DNA from: Pleodorina starrii
Lineage: Eukaryota; Chlorophyta; Chlorophyceae; Chlamydomonadales; Volvocaceae
NCBI GenBank assembly: GCA_030267565.1
Contig: BRXU01000012.1
Location: 2,726,501 to 2,790,500, forward strand
Direction of reading: 5' to 3'
Length of the DNA stretch: 64,000 nt
This document shows, in pieces, positions 51,201 to 62,500 of this stretch (position 1 is its first letter; every line of letters begins with the position of its first letter). The position numbers and the translations under genes were made by a program. Under the pieces are notes generated by a model. That model was not told the origin of the DNA and ran no database searches. It saw only the letters and a list, made by a program, of their open reading frames with translations.

Positions 51201-54200
51201 CCCCAGCCAACACAACACCACAGTCTGCTCCCTACATGTTCCTTTTTCTTCTTCAAAGTACCGGTATCAGTCAACTGTTTTGTGGTCTTCCAACAACTCG
51301 GCGCTTCTGTTGTTACCCAGTTCAGCCATCCCCTCCTTCCCCCCCGCCCGCCGGACCCGCCTACCCGGCTCGCTGCCGGCGCTGGCCGCCAGGCTCTTAA
51401 TGATGGGCACAAAGATACCGCCGGCGCGCGCCGAGGTGGAGGGCATGGCGGGGGCCATCAGCGCCTCCGCCACGTTGAGACCGTACGACAGCCCCAGCGT
51501 GGATCGGCCCAGCGCGCGAACGAACATGGTGGCGATGCGCTCGCCCAGCCCGGTCTTCTCAAAGCCCTGCGAGAGTGCACGTGTGGGAGTGTGTGGGTAA
51601 ATAAAGCAAGATGCCGCAGCGAAGGGACGAAGACGGGTGTGTGCTGGGTTGGGCCGGCTGGGGTTCGGGTCGACTGGGGTCAGGCGTCAGGCGAGGGAGC
51701 GGGCCGCGGGAGGGAAGCGGCCGAAGCCCACGCTTGCGGGCGGAAGGGTGTGTGCTGAGAGCGACTTGGGGCGTAGCGACTTTGGAAGCCAGACGGACTT
51801 GGGGGGCCGCACGGACCCGTAGTAACAGGGGTTTCTGACAACGTGCACAGAGCCCCCTTTACGGCCCCTTACGGCCCGCCTCTCTCCTGGCCGTCCCCAT
51901 CCACCTCCTTCCTCCCGCTTCTCGTTTCGCACGCGGTGTGGCCAGCCAACACCACCTCACGCAAACGTCCTCTCCTGGCTACCCTTCCCTGTTCCCCAAC
52001 CCCCAGCTCCCAGGAGCAGCAGCAGCCCGCATTTTTGCCGCTGCGGTCGCGCAGAGATCCCGATCCACGCTTGCACCGGCGAGCAGCAGCAGCAGGCCAC
52101 CGCTGCGGCCCACCTTTGCGAAAAAGAACGAGACGACGATGAGCCAGATGATCTCGTTGGTGGTTGCCGCAAAGGCCTGCGCAAAGGTGAGCGTCTTGGT
52201 GGCCACCGCCACGGTGACGGCGATGAAGGCCCAGGCGCCCACGGGCAGCGGATCGAGCACCAGGCCCAGGATGGTGGACACGAAGATGGACAGAAGGCTC
52301 CAGGCCTGGGGGGAGAAGTGAACAGGGGGGCGAGAGGGGAAGGGAGAGGGGTAAGGGAAAACACACCATCCGGATGATTTGGTAGGCGGGAGGAGGCAGT
52401 GACCGTAACGAGCAGTGCGTGCTGCAGCCCAGCCCGGCCCGGCCCGGCGTGGGCGACCGACCCCCGCCGGGCCGCGTGGCGCCTCCCCACTCCTTAAGGG
52501 TGTGCGCTATGCTGCCACGAGCGCCCCGGCCCCAGCAACACGGGAGCCCCAGCCCCCCAGCGAACCCAGCGACTCTGCCCCAGCGACTTGGTCCACCCAG
52601 CTCTCGGCTCTGCGGCTCTGCGATGCTCAGCCCGGTCCTTTGCTCCTGTCGCCCGTGTGTACGGCACTTGCAGTACCTGGAGAGCATACCGACTCCCGAC
52701 GTCCGCGAGCCCTGGAGACCCCGTATCTATCCCCTGCCTCTTCACCATCTTCACCGGCGACGACGACACCAATCCCACCCCACTGAAAATTCCACCGCAG
52801 CTTATGTATCCGATGCAAAGGCCATGCGAGACCCTGGCCGCCCGCCCCCCCGTGCGTGCAAGATCCCTTCACCCCCGGCCCAGTCTGCGCCTTTCCCTGC
52901 TGCTGCCGTCGCCGCTGTCGCTCCTTCCGTATCTGATTTTCGCCGCTGGATCTGGTTTGGAACCCCGTGCCAGCCCCCGCTCCGTCCTGCGCCCATTCCC
53001 TCAGGCGCGGACAGCTGGCCGGCAGTCGGCCCGCCTGGTGCGGGTGCTGTGTGCCGCGCCTCCCCCGGCGCACCTGCTCCGTGATACCCTCCGGAATGGG
53101 CACCAGGAAACGCAGCGCCAAGCCCAGGCCGATGGCGACGAGGGCAGGCTTAACCTTGACGCCCTGGACGGCCGGAGGGATGCGAGGGGGGTCAGGGAGC
53201 GGGAGGGTTGGCCGGCGCAAGCAGGGTAACCAGGGGGACTCTGGTACAGCGGCCGGGCCGCTTCCAACGGGTGGTTTCTCTCGCGGCGCAAGTGGGTTTC
53301 AGTGCGTGTGTGTTAATTGGTCGGGGAGGAGTAATCCCGTAGGAACAGACAACTACCCAACATACGAGACGGGGGCGCAGGGTTTTAATGTGGGTAGGTG
53401 CGCCTCAGACCTTCGACGCGGTCAGGCCACGCCAGGCCGCTTGGCTGCCCGCCAATTTGCGTCTGATGCACGTCCCCGGTTAAACGAGCGACGGGCGAAT
53501 TGTTTAGATAGTCCTGACCGTCCACAGTGCGCATGCTATAGACCGGTCACGCACCTGCCGCCACCACAGCGGAATACAGCGAGCCGCGGCATGGGCACTG
53601 GACCGAGGTGCCAGTGCCACAACCCGATGGCCTGACATCGGTGACACGCTTACGCAGTAGTGGCGTTACTGGCCTCCGACTGCAGCTTTGCGTACGCAAC
53701 TTAAAGTGCGTGCGATATGTTCGGGGTGGGACGAGGAGACTAGCACTTGACTGACGGGGATTCCTATAATCTATCCCGGGCGGGAGGCCGTTGGGGCCGG
53801 ACACCCCGCCAGAGCAAGGGCTGCGCAAATGAGGCCCCCGCGCGCTGGAGGCGCTCCAAATTTCCCCCAAGACCTCAACGTACCACATGAGGTTGAGCTG
53901 CAGGCGCTGGCGCCGCTGCTGCGACCGCCGCTGCTGTGCCAGCTTGCGTCGCGGTGCTCGGGTCCGTGCCGTTCTGGCTGACATCGCTACTGACGGGTGC
54001 TTCAGTTGTCACAACCTGTAAATCCGACGCTTAACTGGTTGATTCCCGAGCAGGCGCTGCGGGGGGTTGCGATGATAGTTGGCTGCGATGGGCGCACCTC
54101 AGCTTTCTCCGAGGCCTTGCAAGCCGCAGGCCGACAACGGCGATCAGCATAGTGGGCTTGAGGCGATCGCACAGCAAAAATTGGCCTGCAGGGTGTTTTG

Positions 54201-54325
54201 GATCTAGCAAATCGAGTATGGGACCTAATCCCGCGTACAGAACCCTTCGGTGTGTACCTGGGGCAAGTTGGGCTTCTAGAGACCTGACCCAGAACCAAAG
54301 CTCGCCGGCTGAGTAACGATGACAT
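48272..54325 (-). CDS. Plastid-type dicarboxylate (2-oxoglutarate/malate-like) translocator, DASS/SLC13 family, about 591 aa
   Basis: Exons: 54325-54098, 54015-53884, 53163-53074, 52305-52114, 51566-51365, 50727-50533, 50134-50040, 49730-49442, 49011-48877, 48489-48272; phases close to 591 aa (plant DiT1/DiT2 about 560). Residues 1-76 are Arg/Ser-rich with few acidic residues (MSSLLSRRALVLGQVSRSP...), suiting a plastid transit peptide, then an Ala-rich linker. From about 121 the multi-span carrier follows with DASS hallmarks: PLPVGAWAFIAVT, FAATTNEIIWLIVVSFFFAK, GFEKTGLGERIATMF, LGLSYGLN, MPSTSARAGG, SAQNLLCLKLA, DTPEAPAAAAERL, WFAVLIGMSGQLN, HYMFASQTAHVGALY and a short C-terminus ending LLGWW. 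Relatives exchange 2-oxoglutarate or glutamate for malate across the plastid inner envelope, feeding GS/GOGAT and photorespiration. Which Chlamydomonas member (OMT1, OMT2 or LCI20) it matches cannot be settled here. Confidence 0.94.
49018..49080. repeat. G-rich low-complexity tract in a translocator intron
   Basis: A nearly pure G/A run with several stretches of 8-9 G lies just upstream (in transcription order) of the acceptor for the exon 49011-48877. On the transcribed minus strand it is a long C-rich tract and acts as the polypyrimidine tract. The G-rich strand could form G-quadruplexes. Confidence 0.6.
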
Positions 54326-55465
54326 GGCTGAAAGTCTCCTGCTGATTCCTATGGGTCCGTGCCGAGAGAAGCAATCAGTGCGCGTGCAGAAGGTAACCAG
54401 CGAATCCAATTCTTTTACGGTTAGATATAATCAAGTGGAACAATCATGTCATTGACAAATGCATACATTGGCCATCGTTGGAGGTTTTGCGTTTGCGCCG
54501 ACAAACTGCCGTGCCGTGCACTCGATCCATGACCCCTTGACCCGTAAGCTGACATGCATGTGGAGCAAATGCACATAACATTTATAACGCCTTTTCAATT
54601 CTAATTGACCACTGTGTCTCTGTATACGCAGCCTGCACTCAGGCCCTACCTCTCAAATGGTGGCCCCCAAGCAAAAAGCCAACAAAATGGATATTAGAAT
54701 GAGGCAATCGCCACATTTGTCGATTTTGCACAAGCTCGAAAATATCAAGGGTGACCCTAACCGACACTGCCCTTTCAAGGCACCCGGCACACATGCTCTG
54801 CGCAGGTGCATACCCACCCTTGTGCCATGCCGTTCGATTCTTAGCCAGGACGCGCCCAATGGCAGCCGCCCCGCCTGTTATCAGCCGCTCTCCAACAAAA
54901 CCCACACCTCACAAGAAGACTCATCCTAGAGTCCAGCTGACACCCCCCCTTCTCAAAAGCATACCCCACAGAGGCACCAATAATCCGTACCTTACTTCAG
55001 AAGACACATGAACATGCACGTGCACCTATATTTTGCGCAAGCCATGTGCAAGTAAACGCTCACATGCATCTTGGCCACCCATAACCCGGCAAGACGACCG
55101 TCGGGTAGCCTACCAGGGGCGGGAGCCTACCCCCCCCATCCGCCCTCAATGCCCCCCGTCCCTTTCTGCCCTTAGGAAGACCCCCCTCCAACGCCAGGAC
55201 GCCTCCTTTGCCTTGCAACCAGCGCTCCACCACAAATTCAAACCCACGAGAGCGGGTCGTGATGACTCAAGTGTTGCTGTGATCCATTAGTTGACCGCGT
55301 GGACCGCTCCTCCCTGCAAGGCCCAAGCGAATTACCGGGACTGGGTCCGTCCAGGGGACTGCCACCACGGGGCGGACCGCACGGACGGCCAACTCCACTG
55401 TACTGTCGGCTGCTACGTCTCCACGGGCGCCCCGTGATGCCGGTACGCCATCCAGCAGCGAGTCT
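54326..55465. other. Intergenic between MUB and the dicarboxylate translocator
   Basis: This is the 5' flank of the minus-strand translocator and the 3' flank of the minus-strand MUB gene. About 54420-54720 is markedly AT-rich for this window and includes an AACATTTATAACG run near 54578-54590. No gene or repeat was recognised. Confidence 0.5.
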
Positions 55466-56139
55466 TCAGCAAATGGTACACCCGCAGCCCTTCTGCTCCT
55501 GCTTCTGGGGCGTTTGCGTCCCTGCGTGCAAGGTCACAGACTTACATTGTTGTGACGCGCTCTGACCCTTCGCCCGTAGCTTCAGTGGCATCGGCGCCGC
55601 CACAAGCGTCCGATCGCTTCGCCAGGCGAGTGATAACCGGGGGCCGCGACCCGATGCAATACACGCACCTTGCTGCTTCGTCGGCGCTGGTTGCAGTCGG
55701 ATGTGTACTAACATCGTCACCACCGTGTCAGACTTCACCTCTCCCATGTCCCGCTTGTACTCTGCAGGCGGAGAAGCTCTCAACGACTCGGGAACTCCAA
55801 TTTGCGGCCTCCCAATAAAAAGGCCCCGCTCTTCATACCTTTAAGCTGCTTCGCACTGTCCAGGAATTTGCCAGACAGGATAAGCCGCACGTCAGCGGAC
55901 TGACCGGGCGGCTCCTTTGACCATAGGCCATCTGCGGACATGGGACTCCGAGGTTAACGTCACACCACCGGACCTCAGATCGCTGCTGAAGCAGTACATG
56001 TGAATTCCATACCTTTGGGCCACTCCGCAAAGACCTTATCCTTCAGTGTCTGCACGCTGGATGCTTCTGAGAAAGTATACGGCCCGAGGTCGCCAGCAGT
56101 GTGTCTAAACTTCACATTAATGGACTCTCCGTCGTCCAT
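55466..56139 (-). CDS. MUB: Membrane-anchored ubiquitin-fold protein (MUB), about 122 aa
   Basis: Exons: 56139-56013, 55931-55839, 55761-55669, 55521-55466; all introns are phase 1 and the frame closes at 122 aa (plant MUBs about 117-120). The protein starts MDDGESINVKFRHTAGDLGP, continues with TFSEASSVQTLKDKVFAEWP and ADVRLILSGKFLDSAKQLKE, then VTMLVHIRLQP: the ubiquitin-like beta-grasp layout of MUB proteins. The end GCGCTIC* gives a CaaX-type CTIC box with a second Cys two residues before it, as in plant MUBs, where the first Cys of the box is prenylated and the neighbour may be palmitoylated. MUBs sit at the plasma membrane and recruit group VI E2 ubiquitin-conjugating enzymes; they are not conjugated like ubiquitin. 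The gene is divergent from the DnaJ-X gene, 398 bp apart. Confidence 0.93.
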
Positions 56140-56537
56140 GGCTCTTCTGGGCAAATATGCAGTCGAGACGCACTAAGAAAGCAACATCATTACAAGCGAA
56201 GCTGCCTCCCTGTAATTCAAGTTTTGCTTCTCTAGTTGTTGTGCCAACTGCTCCCTCTGAAAGTTTTGCAAACAGATTTGGGGTTAGGAATGCGGGCCCC
56301 GCTTGCTCCAACTGCAGTCGTCCGCAGTACCCGTACGAAGGTAGTGATTTTTAGTTGATGCACGAGCTCTGGTCTGCCAAAGCTTTGCGTTGTACTAAGA
56401 CTGGGGCACCCTGCATTTGCAATTATTAGCTGTTGCTGCTGGCGCAGGTAGCAGAAAGGTCCGACACCGCACAACGTCACAGCTTCGCTTCGCTCGCGGC
56501 CTTCTCCGACGCATCCTGAATTGTTGTTTACAACTTG
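56140..56537. promoter_or_regulatory. Divergent (bidirectional) promoter region between MUB and the DnaJ-X gene
   Basis: Only 398 bp separate the two start codons (56139 on minus, 56538 on plus), so both 5' UTRs and core promoters must lie here. The region is less GC-rich than the genes. I see no unambiguous TATA box. Shared regulation is possible but is inferred from spacing alone. Confidence 0.55.
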
Positions 56538-59500
56538 ATGGATCCGACAACGCCACCGGAGGGTACTGCACCCAACTCACTTGGCGAGCCTCAGGTCGAC
56601 TTCAACGATGTCTTCTCGCTTAGAAAGCCCCGGGATGCTAAGGCCGGCGTCGCAAGTGGCCTCAAGAGCATCGCGAAGGGTGTCCTGGGCGGAGCTGCTG
56701 GGCTTGTCGCAGCTCCTATCGTAGGAGCGCAGCGCGAGGGTGTCGCCGGTTTTGCGAAAGGGCTCGCGCAAGGTACGCGGTGGCAAGCCAGGGTGTTGGG
56801 GAGTTGACAAACGTTCGTGGCAACATCGTCGTGACGCTGCTCCCCTGCTTCATGTATCAACCTTCGCCCCCGTCACGCACACGTGTCTCACACATATTTG
56901 GCTGCCCCTCCGCGCGACCTCGTACACAACTCCCCAGGCGTTGTTGGAGCCGTTGTTCTGCCGGTAACGGGTGTCGGCGTGGGGACAGTGCAAATCGTCC
57001 GCGGCGTCATCAACACCCCGGAAGCCGTCGTCCAGTCCAGTTACGGGAAGCTATGGGATGAGGTAATGCCGGGCTTGCCAAGGCATCACCCAAACAGGCT
57101 CAGTTAACCCATTTGCCCCCCGTCCGAGAATAAGAATCCCATGCCTGCCAGTCCGTTTCTTCAGTCGCGTTGCAAAAGAGGGGCGGCGGGTGTGTTAGCG
57201 CCTGGAGGTCATCATAGTCGGGTGATTGCAGGCCCTGGTCCACAGTTGGACCATGGCCTGCAATCAAGGTCCTGGGTCAGTTGCGGGCTCGGGATAGGTA
57301 CCTGTAGGTGGCCAAAGTTATGTGCGACAGGCGCATAAACGCGGCGCGTCTTGGGTTTGTACGCCCCTGGAGCTTTCGGCTGGTCGACCAAGTTGAGCCC
57401 GTTGGCTAGCGGGGGCTGGCTGGTCGGCTTCTCTGCTCCCCTCGGCACCGGCTTCGCCTTACAGGCACCGTGCCGTACTCCCTGCTTCAAGTGCATTGCC
57501 GTTTGCGCTGCCGTGGGAATTGCATACCGTGGTTGGATTTCGGTGCTTGGCTTTGTCCGGGTGGGCGGCTTCGTAAAAGCCTGTCCGCGCCTTGCTGACT
57601 AGAGCTGGCTGGTCGGGATTCTACAGTCGCGGTGGGGTTGCGGTTTGGCCAGGGAAACGCCAGGCTGAACCTCCGTCGCGGTTGGTCATGACGTGGAGCT
57701 GAGCGAACATAGTCGTGGAGTGTACCCGGGTGCGCCACATTTGCAGGCGCCAGCAAGAGACAGACTATTTTGTTTGACGTATACCACGGCCGCCGTGCAT
57801 ACGGCAAAGGAGGCATCGCATTTCTTTGGAGGAAGCGCACGGGGCGCGTACGATGAGGCACATCCCGGCACGGCCCCCGGGTCCGTCCTCGAGCTTGTCC
57901 CGCGTTGGTGGCCAAGCCCACCCGCATTTCCGGCCCGGCTCATCAGTACAACCGGGCCCGTTACCAGCTTCCGCTTACCCAAGTCATTTGAGCCCCTGAG
58001 CAACAGCCCCCACCCAGAGGATTTCGTTTCCCTTAACTGCGCTTCCGGCCTTACCGCCCACAGGCCCTGGCGTATGCGCGATTATGGCCCTTTCATGTGC
58101 CTTTGGCCTCCGACTTCATCGCATTCCCGCCCGTTTTCGGCAACCCCGCAGAGCCGGCGCGAGTGGGTGGATAAGGACATGATTGTGCCGTTGGAGCCGC
58201 AGCAGCCGAAGGCCGGCGGCAGGGGCGCGCGGGGCGGCACTGGTGGCGGCTTCAGCAAGCCGGAGAGCGGGACCGACTATTATGAAATCCTTCAGGTTAA
58301 TCTGGGCGGCGAGGGGAGGAGCCGGTGCTGTGGTCCCGCACAGTTGGGGGTTCCGTTGGATAGGGACGCAGCATGCCCTGCTTGCTCATGTTTATTGCTC
58401 CGCTTGCTCGTGGTTATGCCCCGCTTGCTTAGGGTGCAGGGGAACGGGTGTATCTGTTCGGTCTTTGGGAGGGGGGTGTCAGACGGAAGAACCGCTGCCG
58501 GGCGTGGAGGTGTACTTACTTGCATTGCACTGATGTGTCAGAATGTATTCCCGCTGGGGCTACTGGTCGGGGCAGAGGCGGGAGGCGGGGCAGGCGGTGT
58601 CGGGATCTCGAGTGGGGAGGCGCCGTCCTGGTGGGGTCTTACTGGGTCTCGACGGAGGAGCAGTGAGCACCTCCATAGTGTGCAATAACGCGGCTTAGCG
58701 GTCTTTGCGTAAGTCAGCGGGAGTCAGCGGGGGTGGTATCAGGTTTGGGGTCTTGGTAGGGAAGCGAGTACAGCGGGTGGTAAGAGCAGGGGTGACGCCT
58801 CACCCACCACGCACCACCGCACCTACCCCCTGCCCGTCCCTCCATCCTGCTCCTCACACGCCACGTCCAAACGTTCGCGCGTGTGCGCAGGTTCCCCGCG
58901 ACGCCACCGGCGAACAGATCAAGAAGCAGTACTACATGCTGGCTCGCAAGTACCACCCAGACAAGAACCCCGGGGACGCCAGCGCGCACGAGAAGTTCCA
59001 GAAGCTGGGAGAGGCGTACCAGGTACCTTACATGGCGCTGTGCTGAAGGGGCTGTGCTGCATGGGGCTGGTGGGACGCGCGGTTTCGCGGGTTTTTGCGG
59101 GCCCCGCGCTCCTTTGCCCAGCCGGGTCCCGGGGGCCACCCGCGGAGGCCCTGGACCTGGCACCCATGCCCCGACCCGGTGTGACCTGATCTGCTCTGGT
59201 CTTGACCGTCCGGGGTATGAAGCATGCGTGCGACGTGACCGCATCGCCCTTCGCAAGGGCCGATCGGCCCTCTCGAACATGCTGGATCGCCGAAGCGCGG
59301 GCGGGCCCTTGGCCCCCCTGGAGGTCCGGCGCTGTCTTTGGCTTCCGACGAGGCGCTGTATCGACTGTTGGCGGCGCCTGTTCCACGGCTGTCTTGGAGG
59401 GAACAAGGCGCGAGTCATTGGCCACCCTGCCTGGCGCCCTCGCTGCCGACCTACTCGCAGCGTGCTCCTCGATAGCCCCTGCCTCCGCCTTGACTCGCTT

Positions 59501-62500
59501 GCTGACCCGCGGGCCGCTCGCCGCCTTTTCCTCCGTGCCCCCACCCCGCGCTCCCGCCGCCCTCTCCGCCCCTCACCGCGCTGCTCCTGCCTCTCTGGTC
59601 CAACCAACCAACCAACGAACCAACGAACCCTAACGCGCAGGTGCTGGGCAACGACGAGATCCGCAAGCGCTATGATGCCAACGGCGCGGAGGGCCTGGAC
59701 GTCAACTTTATGGATGGCGGATCCTTCTTCAACATGCTCTTCGGCTCGGACCAGTTTGAGCACCTGGTGGGGGAGCTGTTCATAGCCATGGCAGCAAGGT
59801 GGGTTGGGGGGGGGTTCAGGGAGTGATATGCTCCTTTAATGGGTTGGGGGGCACGGAAGGGGCGGCGGACGCAGGGCGGTGAAGACGGAGCCGGAGTCCG
59901 AAAGGGCAGGCCGACACCCAGTTATTTGGGATGGAGACGAAGTTGGGATGGAGAAAGGGCAGGTGGCCAGCTGCTGCTGGCTGATGTTGATGTGCGGCGT
60001 AAAGGGCAGGTGGCCAGCTGCTGCTGGCTGGTGTTGATGTGCGGCGTAAATTGCTGGAGGCGAAAGACCCGGCCCCCCTTGGGCCCTCCTAACCCCACCT
60101 AGCCCCGACGCTGCGCGGTGCTAGGAGGGCGGTGGGCGGGGGTGATGGCGGCTCATGAAGGGCACAGCCGCCACGGGGCGGCTGGTCCTGTGGCGGCGAC
60201 CACGGACGCTAAGGGTCCAACAGAGACGCCACGGACAATTAAAGGATTCGAGAGACGAGGCGGCTGCTGGAGAAGGGAACGGTGGAGTCGGTCGTGTATC
60301 GTCTTACATTATCCCTCCCCACTTTCACTCGCTTGCTGCGATACCTGCAATGCTTCTTAGCGCATGGCTCCAGCGTCGCGCCTGTCAGTCCAGTCCTACG
60401 TGCCTGCCACCTGCTCCTCGTGCTCGTGCTCGTGCCCGCCTGCACGCGCGCAGGAGCGGCGGTGAGGTGGGGAGCACCGAGATGACCCGCGAGCAGGGCG
60501 TGCGCGTGCAGAAGCTGTGCGTCAACCTCAAGGCCATTCTCAAGCGCTACGAGGAGGGCGAGGAGGCATTCGCGGTGGGTGGGTGGATGCGTCGGCGGCC
60601 TTTACGGGCCGGCGGGGTCCAGCGGCTGGCCCCGGGCCCCGTCCGCCCGCCCGCCCGTGCGCAGCTGCGACGCGATGCACCCGCACCCTGGTTCGCCTCT
60701 GCCGGGCTCCCGGGGTGGCATGGTGCAGGGCCAGGCTGCGCATATGGCAGGCTGAGCACATAATTACATATTCGTGCCGTCGTCCACAGCGCACGCCCTG
60801 CATTCCCCCATTCCTCGCCCGCGCCGTTGGCCGCGCGCCGACTTCCGCCTCCCGCCGTTTCCCCGCTGCCCCTTCTCTATTCTGCCCTACCTCTCGCCCG
60901 TGCCCCCACCTGTGCCCGGTCAGGCCGCCATGCGCGAGGACGCTGCCCGCCTGGTCAAGGCGTCGTTCGGCGAGACCATGCTGCATACCATCGGCAAGGT
61001 GTACGACATGCAGGCGGACATCCACGCGGGCGGCTTCTTCTTCGGCATGGCGGCCAAGTTCCGGGCGCAGGGCGAGAACATGAGGTGGGTGTCGCGAAAG
61101 GGGGGAGGGCAGGAGTGATATGCTCCTTTATATGCCCCCGCGAAAAGCGGGGCGGGAGGCGGGAGAGGAGTGGAGGGTAACTAGGACGAAACCGCAGCGA
61201 TGGAACGGGAACATGGAACGCAGGATGAAACGGAGTGGAGGGGCCGGGGGCGTGGGACCCCTGTCTCGCGGGCTGGGTGAATTTGGGGAGAGCGAATGGC
61301 GGGGTATGAAGGACGTGCATGGTCCTGCCCCCAACCATGGCTGCGTGCGCAGGTCGCAGTTCCAGGCCGCCAGCGCCGCCATCAAGGTCTATCAGGCGCA
61401 ACAGAAGATTGAAGCGTGGCAGAAGGAGCAGGAGCGCAAGGCGGCGGTGGCCGCTGCCGAGCCAAAGCCCGCGGACGGCGCCGCCGCGGCGGCGGCGCCG
61501 CCAGCGGGCACGGAGACGGCGGCGGAGGCGCCGGTAGGCGGCGCTGCGGGCGAGGCGGCGTCCGCTGGGGCGGCAGAAGCGGAGGGCGCCTCGAAAGTAG
61601 GTTGCGCCGGGTCCGTCTTGGCCGTCACCCGCGGTGGCGTTTAGCCGTAAACAGTGGGCCGTCACCCGCGGTGGCGTTTAGCCGTAAACAGTGAGCGAGT
61701 AAGGCTGCATTGCCGTTTGCAGCAAGGGGCCGGTCGCGAGCGTACCGTAATGCGCTGAGTCCTAGTTGCACAGTATCGGTGCAGCCCGCACCGATCCATG
61801 TGCGGTAAGTTATCGCACCTGCGGGCCGTATGGCACGACAAGCGGGCCGGCGCGCTGCACACGGGTCAGCCGCTGTCCGATTGCTGACTGCTCTGGGAGC
61901 CCCCGAGCATTTCCTTACGCCCACGGGAGGAATAGCAGTATTTGAATTTTTTACGGCCAATCGATGGCTGGCGCGGGGCTAGTCAGGACGAACACTATGC
62001 GGTGCGCTACAGAAAGGCATTGACCTGCGTTGTTGCGAGCAAATCATTCGCTCTGTGGGATTAACGCGGCACCTTGGGCCGCGGCCTAGGTCCGCGGCTT
62101 TGCCGTCCGTCGTCGCCCTTCCACAGAATCAAGCAGGGGCTTGACGTATGTCGCCCGATTTCATGCTTGATTTGTTGCACTGGTCAACTCGTTAGTTTGC
62201 CTCCCGTGCAATGCTTTGCCGCGGTCTTTGCCGTCAGGCCAACGGCGGCGCTGCGGGCGCCGCGGCCAACGGTGGCGAGGCTGGCGCGGGGACGGCCGCC
62301 GGTGCCGATGCGGCCGCGGGCGCTGCGGGCGCGACGCCGCCGGGGCCCAGCATCGAGCAGCTGATGGAGCGGCAGAAGCTGGAGGAAGCCGCGCTGCCGC
62401 TGATGCTGGAGGCCATGTGGGCGGCCAACGTGCTGGACATCCAGACCACGCTCAAGAAGGTAACGCAGGACCCTAGCCATACAAGAAAGAAAACAAAAAG

